Source of the DNA: Rhodanobacter sp. OK091
GTDB taxonomy: Bacteria; Pseudomonadota; Gammaproteobacteria; Xanthomonadales; Rhodanobacteraceae
Assembly (NCBI RefSeq): GCF_900142825.1
Contig: NZ_FRCH01000001.1
Coordinates: forward strand, 496,001 to 560,000
Reading direction: 5' to 3'
Length of the DNA: 64,000 bases
The position numbers and the translations under genes are program-made. Positions 1 through 8,734 of this stretch are shown here, piece by piece. Positions within the stretch are counted from its first letter, which is position 1; each line of letters begins with the position of its first letter. The notes under the pieces were generated by a model, which worked only from the letters and a program-made list of their open reading frames with translations, made no database searches and had not been told where the DNA came from.

Positions 1-430
1 ATCCGCCCCGCTTGGATGCATCAGCGGGGAGCGTGCTTGATGGGAATGTGTCGTGCCGCGCGAACAAGCCTGATATCGCGGGCGTATGGCGCATCAGATA
101 CGAAGGAGACATGCACATCGTGCGCATGTTGGAGCAGCGTCCGAACTGGACTGCCGCTCCCATCGCGATAACGCCTACCGAGCATCCACGACTAATCAAT
201 AACACGATCCGCATGCATCGATGTGTGACGCAATCGATTGCTTGCCGATGTCGTGCGATTGTCTTGCCGACGAGTGCAGCGAATGCGGAAGTCGCACCTC
301 GCGCACAACAACGCAGACGAGCGAACCGGCAGTTGCAGGCCAGCGCTCAAACACGCCATGAGCGCCGGATTTCAACGGTGTTTCGATCTGGCAGGACTTC
401 GTCTACACGGCCTTCGCAATGCAACGGCCA
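1..430. other. left-edge stretch with no supported gene
   Basis: No coding sequence is convincing here. The open frames on both strands translate to Arg- and Ala-rich protein without domain signatures, and none has a good ribosome site with a recognisable start. Two DNA signals are visible: a hairpin (CCCCGCT at 6-12 pairing with AGCGGGG at 23-29) and a 12-base perfect palindrome at 230-241. The stretch lies downstream of the fucosidase gene and may be the upstream region of a gene beyond the left edge. Confidence 0.5.
230..241. promoter_or_regulatory. 12-bp perfect palindrome, LacI-type operator candidate
   Basis: GCAATCGATTGC reads identically on both strands and has the central CG typical of LacI/GalR-family operators. 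It lies 190 bp past the end of the fucosidase gene, where it could control a gene outside the window. No LacI-family regulator is encoded in the window, so the assignment rests on symmetry alone. Confidence 0.25.
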
Positions 431-2164
431 TCAAGGCGAACTGCTGTCGGGCACGATGTCGACGGCATCGATCGTCACCGGCAGGTGATCGCCCTTGTGG
501 AAGGGCTCGACCGGAGTCAGCTCCACCTGCATGGCATAGGGTTGGGCGCGCAGGTCGCGCTGCACGCGGAGGCTGGCGCCGGCATCGTGGTCCGTGGCTA
601 GCGGCAGCGTCTGCCGCTTTCCATCCACGCGTACATCCAATCTGGTCGGCGATGTCGCACCGTGATAGTGAACGGTGAGCCGGTAATGCCCCGCCCCGAT
701 GGCGGTGTACCAGCGCAACTTGTAGACCGTCGAGGGATCCTCGTAACCGTAGCCGTTGTAATTCAGGAAATGCTGCGCGTGCTTCACCTCGAGATGCACC
801 GCGCCGTTGGCATCCGGCGACACGGCATCGGGCCGCACATGCAGCGCACCGTCGAACGGCAGCGCCACGACCGGCATGTAGCCGGCATGATCCAGCCTTG
901 CGATCCGGACCGCGGCGCCTTGCGCATCCAGCGTCACCGTGCCTGCCTTGGCGCCGGTGTCGGCAAGCAGTCGTGCCGGACCGAAGCGCGTGTCGACCAC
1001 GCCTGGCAGGCGCAACACGCCGTCCGTCGGCGGCTTTTCCACGAATAGATAGAGCGTGTGCGCACCGAGCGTGGCATAACCGAAGTCGAGCTTCTTGAAC
1101 GGCGAGGCTTGCGTGGCGTAGATCGCTTCGCCGCGCGGTCTGAGCCAATCGCCGATGCCGCGCAGCACGTCCGCCTCGTACGGCACCACCGAGCCGTCGC
1201 CCTCCGGACCGATGTTGAGCAGATAGTTGCCGCCCGCGCTGGCTACACGTACCAACCGCGCGATGTTCTCGCGGATCTTTCCGGACAGGTCGTCGCGCTG
1301 CTGCCACGAACGATAGCCCCAGGTCTGCGGAAAGATCGACGCGGGAGACTGCCACGGCTCCTCCATCGCCACGTCGGGCTCCTGGTTGTCGCCCATCACG
1401 GTGAAATCGCCTTGATAATTCCACACGCGGCCGGACACCATCGTCTGCGGCTGCAGATCGTGCACCGCGCGGGTGAAGCGTGCGCTCTGCGCCGGTGTGG
1501 GCTTGCCCATGTCGAACCAGATCTCGGCAATCGGACCGTAATGGCCAAGCAGCTCCTTGATCTGCGCCACGTTGAAGTCGGCCTGGGCCGGCGTGATCGG
1601 ATTGGAGTTGGTGTCCAGGTATTGGCCGTGCATCCAGTGCCAGTCGATGGTGGAGTAGTACACGCCGAACGGCATGTGCGCGCGCGCGCAGGCGTCGGCC
1701 AACTCCTTCACCACGTCGCGCTTGTAAGGTGTGGCGTCGACGATGTTGTAGCGGTTCTGCTTGGTATGGAACATCGCGAAGCCGTCGTGGTGCTTGGCGG
1801 TGAGCACGATGAACTTCATGCCTGCCGCCTTCGCCAGCGCCACGATGGCGTCGGGGTCCCACTTCTGCGGATCGAAGCGTTTTGCCAGCGCTTCATATTG
1901 TTCCGCCGGCACCGGCGCATGCGACTGGATCTGCTCGCTGTAGCCGTAGCCAATCTGTTTCCCGTCCCATACACCACCCGGCACCGAAAACAATCCGAAG
2001 TGGATGAACATGCCGAACCGGCGCGCCTGCCAGGCCCCGACCGTAGCCACGTCGGGCCGTGGTCCGGCGAGCGGCAGCGGCTGACCGGACGGTGCCATGC
2101 CGTTCGCCTGCACTGCGCCGGCGAACGCGGCGAGAGCCAGCAGGCACCCTTTCTTCATGTTCAT
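431..2164 (-). CDS. secreted alpha-L-fucosidase, glycoside hydrolase family 29
   Basis: This enzyme hydrolyses terminal alpha-linked L-fucose from glycans, most likely in the periplasm or outside the cell. The protein has 577 residues. The ATG at 2164 gives a clean Sec signal (MNMKKGCLLALAAFAG, then AVQA); an in-frame GTG six codons upstream is less likely. The GH29 catalytic barrel begins near residue 50 with a WQARRFGMFIHFG motif, and the expected nucleophile Asp is D218 in AEIWFDMG. A C-terminal beta-rich module of about 120 residues follows the barrel. It is the last gene of a leftward sugar-utilisation set after the GH36-like hydrolase, separated from it by 195 bp. The family is confident. 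The exact linkage preference (alpha-1,2, 1,3 or 1,6) cannot be read from the sequence. Confidence 0.93.
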   Translation of the reverse strand: MNMKKGCLLALAAFAGAVQANGMAPSGQPLPLAGPRPDVATVGAWQARRFGMFIHFGLFSVPGGVWDGKQIGYGYSEQIQSHAPVPAEQYEALAKRFDPQKWDPDAIVALAKAAGMKFIVLTAKHHDGFAMFHTKQNRYNIVDATPYKRDVVKELADACARAHMPFGVYYSTIDWHWMHGQYLDTNSNPITPAQADFNVAQIKELLGHYGPIAEIWFDMGKPTPAQSARFTRAVHDLQPQTMVSGRVWNYQGDFTVMGDNQEPDVAMEEPWQSPASIFPQTWGYRSWQQRDDLSGKIRENIARLVRVASAGGNYLLNIGPEGDGSVVPYEADVLRGIGDWLRPRGEAIYATQASPFKKLDFGYATLGAHTLYLFVEKPPTDGVLRLPGVVDTRFGPARLLADTGAKAGTVTLDAQGAAVRIARLDHAGYMPVVALPFDGALHVRPDAVSPDANGAVHLEVKHAQHFLNYNGYGYEDPSTVYKLRWYTAIGAGHYRLTVHYHGATSPTRLDVRVDGKRQTLPLATDHDAGASLRVQRDLRAQPYAMQVELTPVEPFHKGDHLPVTIDAVDIVPDSSSP

Positions 2165-2359
2165 CGACTCTCGCTTGCCCACGTTCGCATCGCTCCCGTT
2201 GTCTGGATAAAAACCTTGCGAGCCTTCGTCACCTCTTCACATCCATCCCCATGCAGGCCTCGCAGGCAGACAACGGTATCTCCTCATCCGGCTTTCAAAC
2301 AACACGATTCATTTGCACGCATGCCGCGCTGCCACGCGTCGGGTTTGATCAGCCTTGGT

Positions 2360-4423
2360 TCAATGCTCCGTGAGTGGTGTCAGCTCCAGCGTCAGCACTT
2401 CGAATGGCGCGAGCTGCAGCGTGCTGGCGTGGTCGGCGTCCAGTTGCTGCGGCAACGTGCTGCCGCCGGTCTTCCACACATCGCGCACGCTGAAGCGGCG
2501 CGCGGCGCCTGGCGGCAATTCAAGCTGGCGTTGCAGGTCGAGCACCGCGGTCTGTACCCGCTCCCCCGGATTGCGTAGCGTGACGATAGCCTTGCCCGGC
2601 GTCCATGCGGCCCATCCATATGCGTCGAGCCGGCCGGGATTGCCGCCGATCCAGTGCGTATCGCGCAGCACATCGGCATTCGCACGCGACCATTTGGCGG
2701 CATCGGCCAGTGCATCCCAGTCCTTGCTGCTCAGCAGTGAGGGCGTGATGTACATCTCCTGCAGCTGCGTGCCGGTGCCGAAGTACGAGCGCACTTCGTT
2801 GGCAAAGTCGTGGCCCGGATCGGTATTGAGCCGCGGATTCTGCTGCGCATAGATGATGCCGTGGAGCATCAGCGAGTTGATTGGAAACAGCGGCCCTTGC
2901 AACACGATGTTCTGGTAGGTCTGCTGGTCGCGGTAAGTGATCCACCGCTCGCGCATCGTGCCCACGCCGGTGTACCAGTCGTCCTCGCCGCTGCGCCAGA
3001 TCGTGTCCGCATAGCGCAGCCAAAACGGCGAGGCCCAAGTGCCGGTGGTGAGGTTGATGAAGGTGTTCGGCTTGTCCTTGCGGATGTCCTGGATCAGCTG
3101 GATCGCTGCGGCGAAATCGCTGTCGAAGCGGCTGCCTGGAAACACGCTGCTGACATTACCGGTGCCGTCGAACTTGAACTGATTGATGCCGTTCTCGTCG
3201 ATCAGCTTCATCACCACGTCGTGGAAGCGCTGGTAGTACTTCGGGCCGGACAGTTCGAAGCCGCCCTCGTTGGTCTCGTAACCTTGCGCCTTGCCGCCCG
3301 CGATGCGTTCCTGCTGCGGCTTGCTGTAGCCGCCCCACGGCGACAGCCACACGCCCGGCGCTGCACCGTACTTGGCGGCAGCCTCGCGCAACGGCACGAA
3401 GCCGTGCGGAAAATCCTTGCTGAAGTTCCAGGTGCCCGAACGATCGTCCCAGCCGTCGTCGAACAGGTAGGAGTCCAGCTGTACGCCGCGCTTGACGTGC
3501 AGCTCCTCGCCGATGGTGTTGATGCGATCCAGCGCCTCCGCCTCGGTGTAGGGATTGAAGAAGCCGATGTCGTACCACGAGTTGTAGTGCAGGAAGGATC
3601 GATAGGTATGCGCGCGTTCGCGTTCGACGTAACTGGCGAAATCGCGGCGCAGCTGGCCATCGCGCACCACGCCGACCACCGCCGAGTAATCCACCGTCTT
3701 ACCCTTCTCCAGCGGCAGCGTACGCGACAGCGTGAGCTTCGCTTCGTGGTGGTATACCGTGCTGTCGGAAAGCGGGTTCTCGAAACCGAGGTAGACATCG
3801 TCGACCACCACGGGCGAACCGTTCGCCGTGCCCACTACCTCGGCATCGCCCACCTGCGATTGCAGCAGCGATACCTTGGCGATCTTCTCGTCCTGCTTCA
3901 GCGCGCTGATGCTCACTTCCTCGCGCAGATAGGACGAACCGTCGCGCTGCACGAGCTTCCAATCCACGCGGAAGCGGCCCTCCGCATCGCCGAAGCTGGC
4001 CTCGACCGCGTTGCCTGGCAGGCGCCCGGCCAGCCGCGAGGCCTTGGCATCCACCGGCAGCTTCACCGCACGCGGTTTCGATCGCAGATTCATGTCCGAA
4101 GCCTTGAGCATGCTGCCATCGGCCAGCACTAGTGCGAACGGCGCGTGCACGGCAAGCGTGCGGCCGTGCACGCGGTCGGTCACCGTCATGTCGACGAGAT
4201 GCTGCCCGTCGAGCTTCCAGTGCGCCTCGATCGCAGCGTTGCCGAAGCTATCCGCACCCTGCTTGTCGACGAACGCCGCCGTGCCGGGATCGAGTACCAG
4301 CTCGCCGGTGGCGACGCTGTCCTCGGCATGCGCCGAGCCGAGGCCCGCCAACACGGCCATCAGGCAGGAAGCCAGCAGGTTCACGCGCGACGAACGAAGG
4401 GAATGGAGATGCGATGCTGGCAT
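2360..4423 (-). CDS. secreted clan GH-D alpha-glycosidase (GH36-like; alpha-galactosidase or alpha-N-acetylgalactosaminidase)
   Basis: This 687-residue exported hydrolase probably releases alpha-linked Gal or GalNAc. The ATG at 4423 follows a GAGGT ribosome site and opens a signal peptide ending near residue 33 (GLGSAHA). An N-terminal beta-sandwich of about 280 residues precedes a TIM barrel whose strand motifs are YLFDDGWDD, GVWLSPWGGY, FKFDGTGN (candidate nucleophile D419) and RSGEDDW (candidate acid/base D481 or D482). A short beta-sheet domain closes the protein. The arrangement matches clan GH-D (GH27/31/36) but is distant from classical GH36 alpha-galactosidases. The AgaS- and tagatose-kinase-like neighbours favour an amino-sugar or galactose substrate. 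That substrate is inferred, not shown. Confidence 0.75.
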   Translation of the reverse strand: MPASHLHSLRSSRVNLLASCLMAVLAGLGSAHAEDSVATGELVLDPGTAAFVDKQGADSFGNAAIEAHWKLDGQHLVDMTVTDRVHGRTLAVHAPFALVLADGSMLKASDMNLRSKPRAVKLPVDAKASRLAGRLPGNAVEASFGDAEGRFRVDWKLVQRDGSSYLREEVSISALKQDEKIAKVSLLQSQVGDAEVVGTANGSPVVVDDVYLGFENPLSDSTVYHHEAKLTLSRTLPLEKGKTVDYSAVVGVVRDGQLRRDFASYVERERAHTYRSFLHYNSWYDIGFFNPYTEAEALDRINTIGEELHVKRGVQLDSYLFDDGWDDRSGTWNFSKDFPHGFVPLREAAAKYGAAPGVWLSPWGGYSKPQQERIAGGKAQGYETNEGGFELSGPKYYQRFHDVVMKLIDENGINQFKFDGTGNVSSVFPGSRFDSDFAAAIQLIQDIRKDKPNTFINLTTGTWASPFWLRYADTIWRSGEDDWYTGVGTMRERWITYRDQQTYQNIVLQGPLFPINSLMLHGIIYAQQNPRLNTDPGHDFANEVRSYFGTGTQLQEMYITPSLLSSKDWDALADAAKWSRANADVLRDTHWIGGNPGRLDAYGWAAWTPGKAIVTLRNPGERVQTAVLDLQRQLELPPGAARRFSVRDVWKTGGSTLPQQLDADHASTLQLAPFEVLTLELTPLTEH

Positions 4424-4559
4424 GACGACCTCTCGTGATGATTTGACTGGGCCGACGGAAGCATCGCGTGGATGCCCCGTCGGCGTGACTCGAAAGCGCC
4501 GCCCGGCATGGCCGGACGGCGGGATTGCCGCAAGGCGGCATGGATCGCCGCCACCCTTG
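4424..4559. other. hairpin-rich spacer between the receptor and GH36-like genes
   Basis: This 136-bp gap on the leftward transcript contains several stem-loops: GCCGACGG pairing with CCGTCGGC, an adjacent CGCCG/CGGCG arm pair, and GCCGCAAGGCGGC. None is followed by a T tract on the minus strand. They look more like mRNA processing or stabilising structures, which would let the receptor and the hydrolase be expressed at different levels, than like a strong terminator. Confidence 0.35.
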
Positions 4560-7500
4560 TCAGTAGTCGTAGGTGACGCCGATCCGCACGTAACGTGGCG
4601 GCTGCAGCACCAACGGCGTGCCGTAGAGCGGATTCGGCGTACCCGCGCTGTTCCCGTTGTAATCGGGCGACAGGTTGAGCGGTGCCTGGCCGTTGAATAC
4701 GTTGAACACGTCCACGCTGAAACCGAGCTTGTGGTCGGCAAACGCCGGGCGGTAGTGGATGCCCAGGTCAAGCTGCTTCATCCATGGCAGGCGTCCGGTT
4801 GCCCCCGGCGGCGACGGCTGGCCGTTGCACCAGTGGTAGTTGGAGCCGTAACCGTCCGGATCGGTCTGGCCTGGCCCGTAGTAGCCCAGACAGTACTTCG
4901 GTCCACCCGACGTCAGGTTGAGGTTGGCCGAAAGCAGCAGCTCGGGCGTTACCGCGTAGTAGCCGTAGGCCTTGATCACATTCGTGTGATCGTTGCCTTG
5001 CGGGCCATTGGCGTAAGCCATCAGTTCCGGGAAATCCCAGTCCTCGTTCTGCGTGCCGCCGATGGCCCTGATGTCGGACTGGCCTTGGCCTTCGCTGTTG
5101 CCGTAGCTGCGCGAGAAGGCATAGCTGACCTTGCCGTACCACTTGCCGTCGAACGGATGCTCGAGGAAGGTCTCCAGCGCGTAATAGCGGCGCACCGCAC
5201 GCGGGAACTGCATGTCGGCGTTGGACAGCGTCACGCTGTGGAAGGTGCCGCTCGGATCCTGCACTGCGAAGGTGTTGGCCTGGCCCGGGTTGATGTAGTA
5301 GCAGGTGGCGGTGTTGACGTCGGTGATGCCTTCCGAAGCCGACTTGTCTACCACCGCCTGGACGTCGCACCAATCGTCGATCACGTGCCGCAGCATGCGC
5401 CGGGTGAGCTTGGCGCCATAGACCCAGTTCGGGCCGGCGGTCTTGCTGAAGCCGAGCATGAACTCGTCCTGATCCATGGCCTTGAGGCTGGTCGCTGTCA
5501 TGGTGCGCGGATCGGGCGTCTGGCCGTAAGCACCGTTCGGCGACACCGGCGGCGACATCTGTGTCAGGCCGGTTGGCGTGCCGTCCGCCGCGATACCACT
5601 GTACGTGTAGAACTGCGAGGTGGCCACGTAACCGTTGGCGGGATCACCCGGGGCGATCGGCGAGCCCAGGTAGTAGCGCCCGGCATTGCCGAACACCTTG
5701 AACGAGCTGTCGCCGAACACGTCCCAACTGAAGCCCAGGCGCGGCGCCCACTGCGGCTTGGTCTGGCGCATATAGGCGCTGGCGCTGGCGTTGGTGTTGG
5801 TGAAGCCGTCATCGCGCAGGCCGATGGAGAACAGCAGGCGGTCGTTGAACTGCCACTGGTCCTCGATGTACTCGGCGCGCTCGCTGGAGAACAGGTTGCC
5901 GCCCTGGTTGAAGATGTACTTGTAGGCGTAGTAACCACTCGCCCCGTTCGGGTAACTGGCCGGAGCTCCCACACCGAGGCTGGGAAACAGCGGCTGATTC
6001 GCGGGCGTCACATAACCATAAATCCATTGGTAGCCCGGCCCGGAGGTCAACTCCTCCTGATTCCTGGCCGCCGTGCGCAGGTTGTCGATGCCGGCTGTGA
6101 TCGTGTGGTTGCCCAGGGAATACGTCAGCGCGACGCGCAGGTTGGTGGACACGAAATTCATGCCCGGGTTGGTGATCTGGTTGACGTTCTGATTGTTGGT
6201 GATCGGCGTTCCGCCGTTCAATGCCGGATTCTGGTCCGTATAGTTGCCGATGTACGTCAGGCTCGGATCATAGGCGGGGGACTGGCTGTAGCTGCGCGTC
6301 TTCATGCTGCCGTACAAGGCGGTCAGGGTCAGCTTGTCCGTGATGTAGCTGGTGAACTTTGCCGACCACATGTCGCCGCCATGCTTGGTGTTGTTGGCGT
6401 AGGACTTGAAGTCCGAATCGCTGAGGGTGTTGTAGTCGTACTTGTAGACGGAGCCGCTCCCCTCGCTCTTCTCCGACGCGCCGGTCAGCTCGAGCAAGTT
6501 GCTGTCGTTGATGTTCCAGTTGACCTTGGCATACCACTTGGGCTGCGTGTTCTTGTAGTGCGAGTCGGTGCCGGAAGAAACGCTGTTGACCGTGTTTCCT
6601 TCCGTGTGGGTCATTTCCGCCGAGGCGAAGAGGAACAGGCGATCCTTGATCAGCGGGCCGCCCACGTACAGGTCGTAAACGGACGACCAGCTGCTGTTCT
6701 GGTTCCTCGGGTCGTACAGCCTGCCGGCCACGGGCGACGGCGGCAGACCGTTCGCGTAGTAGGTGCTGTTCTGGCTGGCGAGCGTCGACGACGGCTGGTA
6801 GAGATACTGCCCACCGAAATGCCAGTCGTTGGTGCCGCTCTTGCCGATCATGTTGAGCACGCCACCATCGCTGCGCCCGTACTGCGCGCTGTAGCCACCG
6901 GTGTAGACCTCCTCTTGCTCGATGGAGCCATACGGCAAGGTGATGCCGCCCTGGGAGAGGTTCGGATCGGTCGTGTTGAATCCATTGAGGTAGTAAGCGT
7001 TCTCCGTCGACGACGAACCGCCGAAGCTGATCAGCGGCTGGCCCGTCGTGCTCTTCGCGCCGCCTGCACCGAGATTGGTCGCCGGAGCCAGCAGCGCAGC
7101 CGCTTCCGCGGAATGCGCCAGCGGCAGCTTGGCCAGCTGGTCAGCCGTGAGAACCGTGCGCGAGTCCACCGAGCTGACGTCGATAGGCGGCAGCGCGTTG
7201 GCCGAAACGTTCACGCTCGATAGTTGCTTCGCATTCTCCGCGCCCGATGCAGCGCCACCCTCACCACTGAACGAAATCTCCGCAGCTATGCCCACTTGCA
7301 GCACCACGTTGTCACGCGTCTGCACGACCTTCCCGTCCTGCATCAAGGTGACCGAATACGTGCCGATCGGAAGCTGGGGCGCGCTATATCGTCCCTGGCT
7401 ATCCACATTGATGGTACGTGCAAGACCGGAGCTGTTGCGGATAGCGACGGTTTCACCCGCCTGTACCGGAGCACGGCCAAAAATGGTGCTGGTAGTCGAC

Positions 7501-7616
7501 TGTGCTTGTGCGGTGTTCGCGCCAAGCGCGACCAGCAATCCCATGGCGAGCATGGTTCGCCTGAAACCCTGAGCCTTGCCTTCAAAGGCAAAACCATCTT
7601 TCTTTTCAATACGCAT
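4560..7616 (-). CDS. Oar-type TonB-dependent outer-membrane receptor
   Basis: This is an outer-membrane transporter, probably for the oligosaccharide attacked by the adjacent glycosidases. It has 1018 residues. The ATG at 7616 sits behind a GAGGGG ribosome site, and five further in-frame codons upstream were rejected. A signal peptide ends near ANTAQAQ. A carboxypeptidase-regulatory-like (beta-sandwich) domain follows at about residues 40-125, with GRYSAPQLPIGTYSVTL typical of Oar-like receptors. Then come a plug domain with a LNGFNTTDP-like segment and a long Tyr/Asn-rich beta-barrel ending in an aromatic residue (RIGVTYDY). Its position between hydrolase and kinase genes suggests a CAZyme-linked receptor. 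The ligand is unknown. Confidence 0.9.
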   Translation of the reverse strand: MRIEKKDGFAFEGKAQGFRRTMLAMGLLVALGANTAQAQSTTSTIFGRAPVQAGETVAIRNSSGLARTINVDSQGRYSAPQLPIGTYSVTLMQDGKVVQTRDNVVLQVGIAAEISFSGEGGAASGAENAKQLSSVNVSANALPPIDVSSVDSRTVLTADQLAKLPLAHSAEAAALLAPATNLGAGGAKSTTGQPLISFGGSSSTENAYYLNGFNTTDPNLSQGGITLPYGSIEQEEVYTGGYSAQYGRSDGGVLNMIGKSGTNDWHFGGQYLYQPSSTLASQNSTYYANGLPPSPVAGRLYDPRNQNSSWSSVYDLYVGGPLIKDRLFLFASAEMTHTEGNTVNSVSSGTDSHYKNTQPKWYAKVNWNINDSNLLELTGASEKSEGSGSVYKYDYNTLSDSDFKSYANNTKHGGDMWSAKFTSYITDKLTLTALYGSMKTRSYSQSPAYDPSLTYIGNYTDQNPALNGGTPITNNQNVNQITNPGMNFVSTNLRVALTYSLGNHTITAGIDNLRTAARNQEELTSGPGYQWIYGYVTPANQPLFPSLGVGAPASYPNGASGYYAYKYIFNQGGNLFSSERAEYIEDQWQFNDRLLFSIGLRDDGFTNTNASASAYMRQTKPQWAPRLGFSWDVFGDSSFKVFGNAGRYYLGSPIAPGDPANGYVATSQFYTYSGIAADGTPTGLTQMSPPVSPNGAYGQTPDPRTMTATSLKAMDQDEFMLGFSKTAGPNWVYGAKLTRRMLRHVIDDWCDVQAVVDKSASEGITDVNTATCYYINPGQANTFAVQDPSGTFHSVTLSNADMQFPRAVRRYYALETFLEHPFDGKWYGKVSYAFSRSYGNSEGQGQSDIRAIGGTQNEDWDFPELMAYANGPQGNDHTNVIKAYGYYAVTPELLLSANLNLTSGGPKYCLGYYGPGQTDPDGYGSNYHWCNGQPSPPGATGRLPWMKQLDLGIHYRPAFADHKLGFSVDVFNVFNGQAPLNLSPDYNGNSAGTPNPLYGTPLVLQPPRYVRIGVTYDY

Positions 7617-7804
7617 TGAAATGCCCCTCACGTAGTTCGTTATCGCCCTGCGCAGAAATGACCTCTCCCCTCTGCTACAGGCGGTTGTGGTTACCCGTGG
7701 AAACGCCTCCTGCCCACGAACTTGTTCGCCTCTTCATCAAATTTCGAGCGCAAGCGTCTCCGCCGGACCGGTTGGTGGTCCGGTTTGACTCCCTGCTTTT
7801 TCAG
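7617..7804. other. intergenic region upstream of the receptor gene
   Basis: This 188-bp spacer separates the kinase genes from the receptor gene. A 7-bp stem (CCGGACC/GGTCCGG, 7763-7783) and a TTGACT-N12-AGTCAA inverted pair (7785-7808) are visible. The latter reads as a possible -35 element on the minus strand. A second promoter for the receptor and hydrolase genes could lie here, but no convincing -10 box was found. Confidence 0.3.
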
Positions 7805-8734
7805 TCAACCCAGGCGGTGCACTCGAACCTGAGAGCGCAACGCCTCCACCGCTCGCCGTTCGACGAAACCGGTTTCCTGACCTTGCGCATTGGCTGCCCC
7901 GCAGGCCACACCCAAGCGCAAGGTTTCTTCCAAATTCATGTTTCGCGTCATGCCCACCGTCATGCCGGCCAGCAGGCAGTCACCAGAGCCCACCGTGTTG
8001 CGTATCTGCGCGAGTTCGATCGCGGCATGCCACACACCGTTCGCGTCGGCGGCGACCGCACCCAGCGCGCCCATCGTCACTACCGGCATGGCGACGCCAC
8101 GGGTACGCAGTTCGTGAACGGCGTCCACTGCTGCAGCGAGATCGCCTATCGGACGTCCGAGCAGTTCGCTGATCTCATCGCGATTGGGTTTGACCAGAAA
8201 AGGCTGAGCCTGCACGGCGTGCTGCAGCAGCTCGCCGCCGGCGTCGACCAGACAACGTTTGCCGGCATCGCGCACGTACGTAGCCAGCTCGGCATAAGTG
8301 GTCGGCGGAAAACCGCGCGGCAGGCTGCCGGACAACACGACCAGGTCGCTGTCATCGACGCCGCGACGGAATGCCCGCAGCAAGGCCTCCTGCTGCGCGC
8401 TGTCCAGCAGCGGCCCCTGTCCGAGAATCTCGGTGATGTGGCCGCTCGCGTCCTGCAACGCGATGCAGGTGCGCAGGTTGTCGGCGATCTCGATGCCGTG
8501 GAACAGCACGCCGCGCTCGCACATCTGCCGGCCGATCATGTTGCGATGGGCCGCGTCCACCAGGCCGACCAGCTGCACCCGCTCGCCCAGCGCGGCGATG
8601 GTCTGCGCCACGTGCAATCCCTTGCCGCCGGGATACGCCTGCTCGTCGAGCGCGCGACTGACTTCGCCGGGTCGCAGCGTGTCCAGCCGAATGAAACGGT
8701 CGATCGCCGTGTTGAAGCCGATGACCGTAATCAC
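7805..8734 (-). CDS. PfkB-family hexose-phosphate kinase, LacC/FruK type (candidate tagatose-6-phosphate kinase)
   Basis: A cytoplasmic ribokinase-fold kinase of 309 residues. The N-terminus (VITVIGFNTAIDR) and the YPGGKGLHVAQT glycine motif place it with the LacC/FruK/PfkB group that phosphorylates ketohexose phosphates at C1. The C-terminal signature reads GSGDCLLAG, with catalytic base D252; Ser replaces the usual Ala of GAGD. The start is the GTG at 8734, which overlaps the stop of the upstream kinase as GTGA, so the two are translationally coupled. In the operon context (AgaS-like isomerase, class I aldolase) the most economical role is tagatose-6-phosphate to tagatose-1,6-bisphosphate. 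Fructose-1-phosphate kinase is the main alternative. Confidence 0.8.
   Translation of the reverse strand: MITVIGFNTAIDRFIRLDTLRPGEVSRALDEQAYPGGKGLHVAQTIAALGERVQLVGLVDAAHRNMIGRQMCERGVLFHGIEIADNLRTCIALQDASGHITEILGQGPLLDSAQQEALLRAFRRGVDDSDLVVLSGSLPRGFPPTTYAELATYVRDAGKRCLVDAGGELLQHAVQAQPFLVKPNRDEISELLGRPIGDLAAAVDAVHELRTRGVAMPVVTMGALGAVAADANGVWHAAIELAQIRNTVGSGDCLLAGMTVGMTRNMNLEETLRLGVACGAANAQGQETGFVERRAVEALRSQVRVHRLG

Noticed and set aside
12..678. Overlapping plus-strand frames at the left edge
   Set aside because: They have no ribosome site or domain, and they overlap the fucosidase 3-prime end; composition looks non-coding.
4011..7223. A 1070-codon open frame on the plus strand opposite the receptor and part of the GH36-like gene
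   Set aside because: It lies antisense to two clear genes, its protein is Arg/Val/Ala-rich without domains, and long antisense frames are expected at this GC content.
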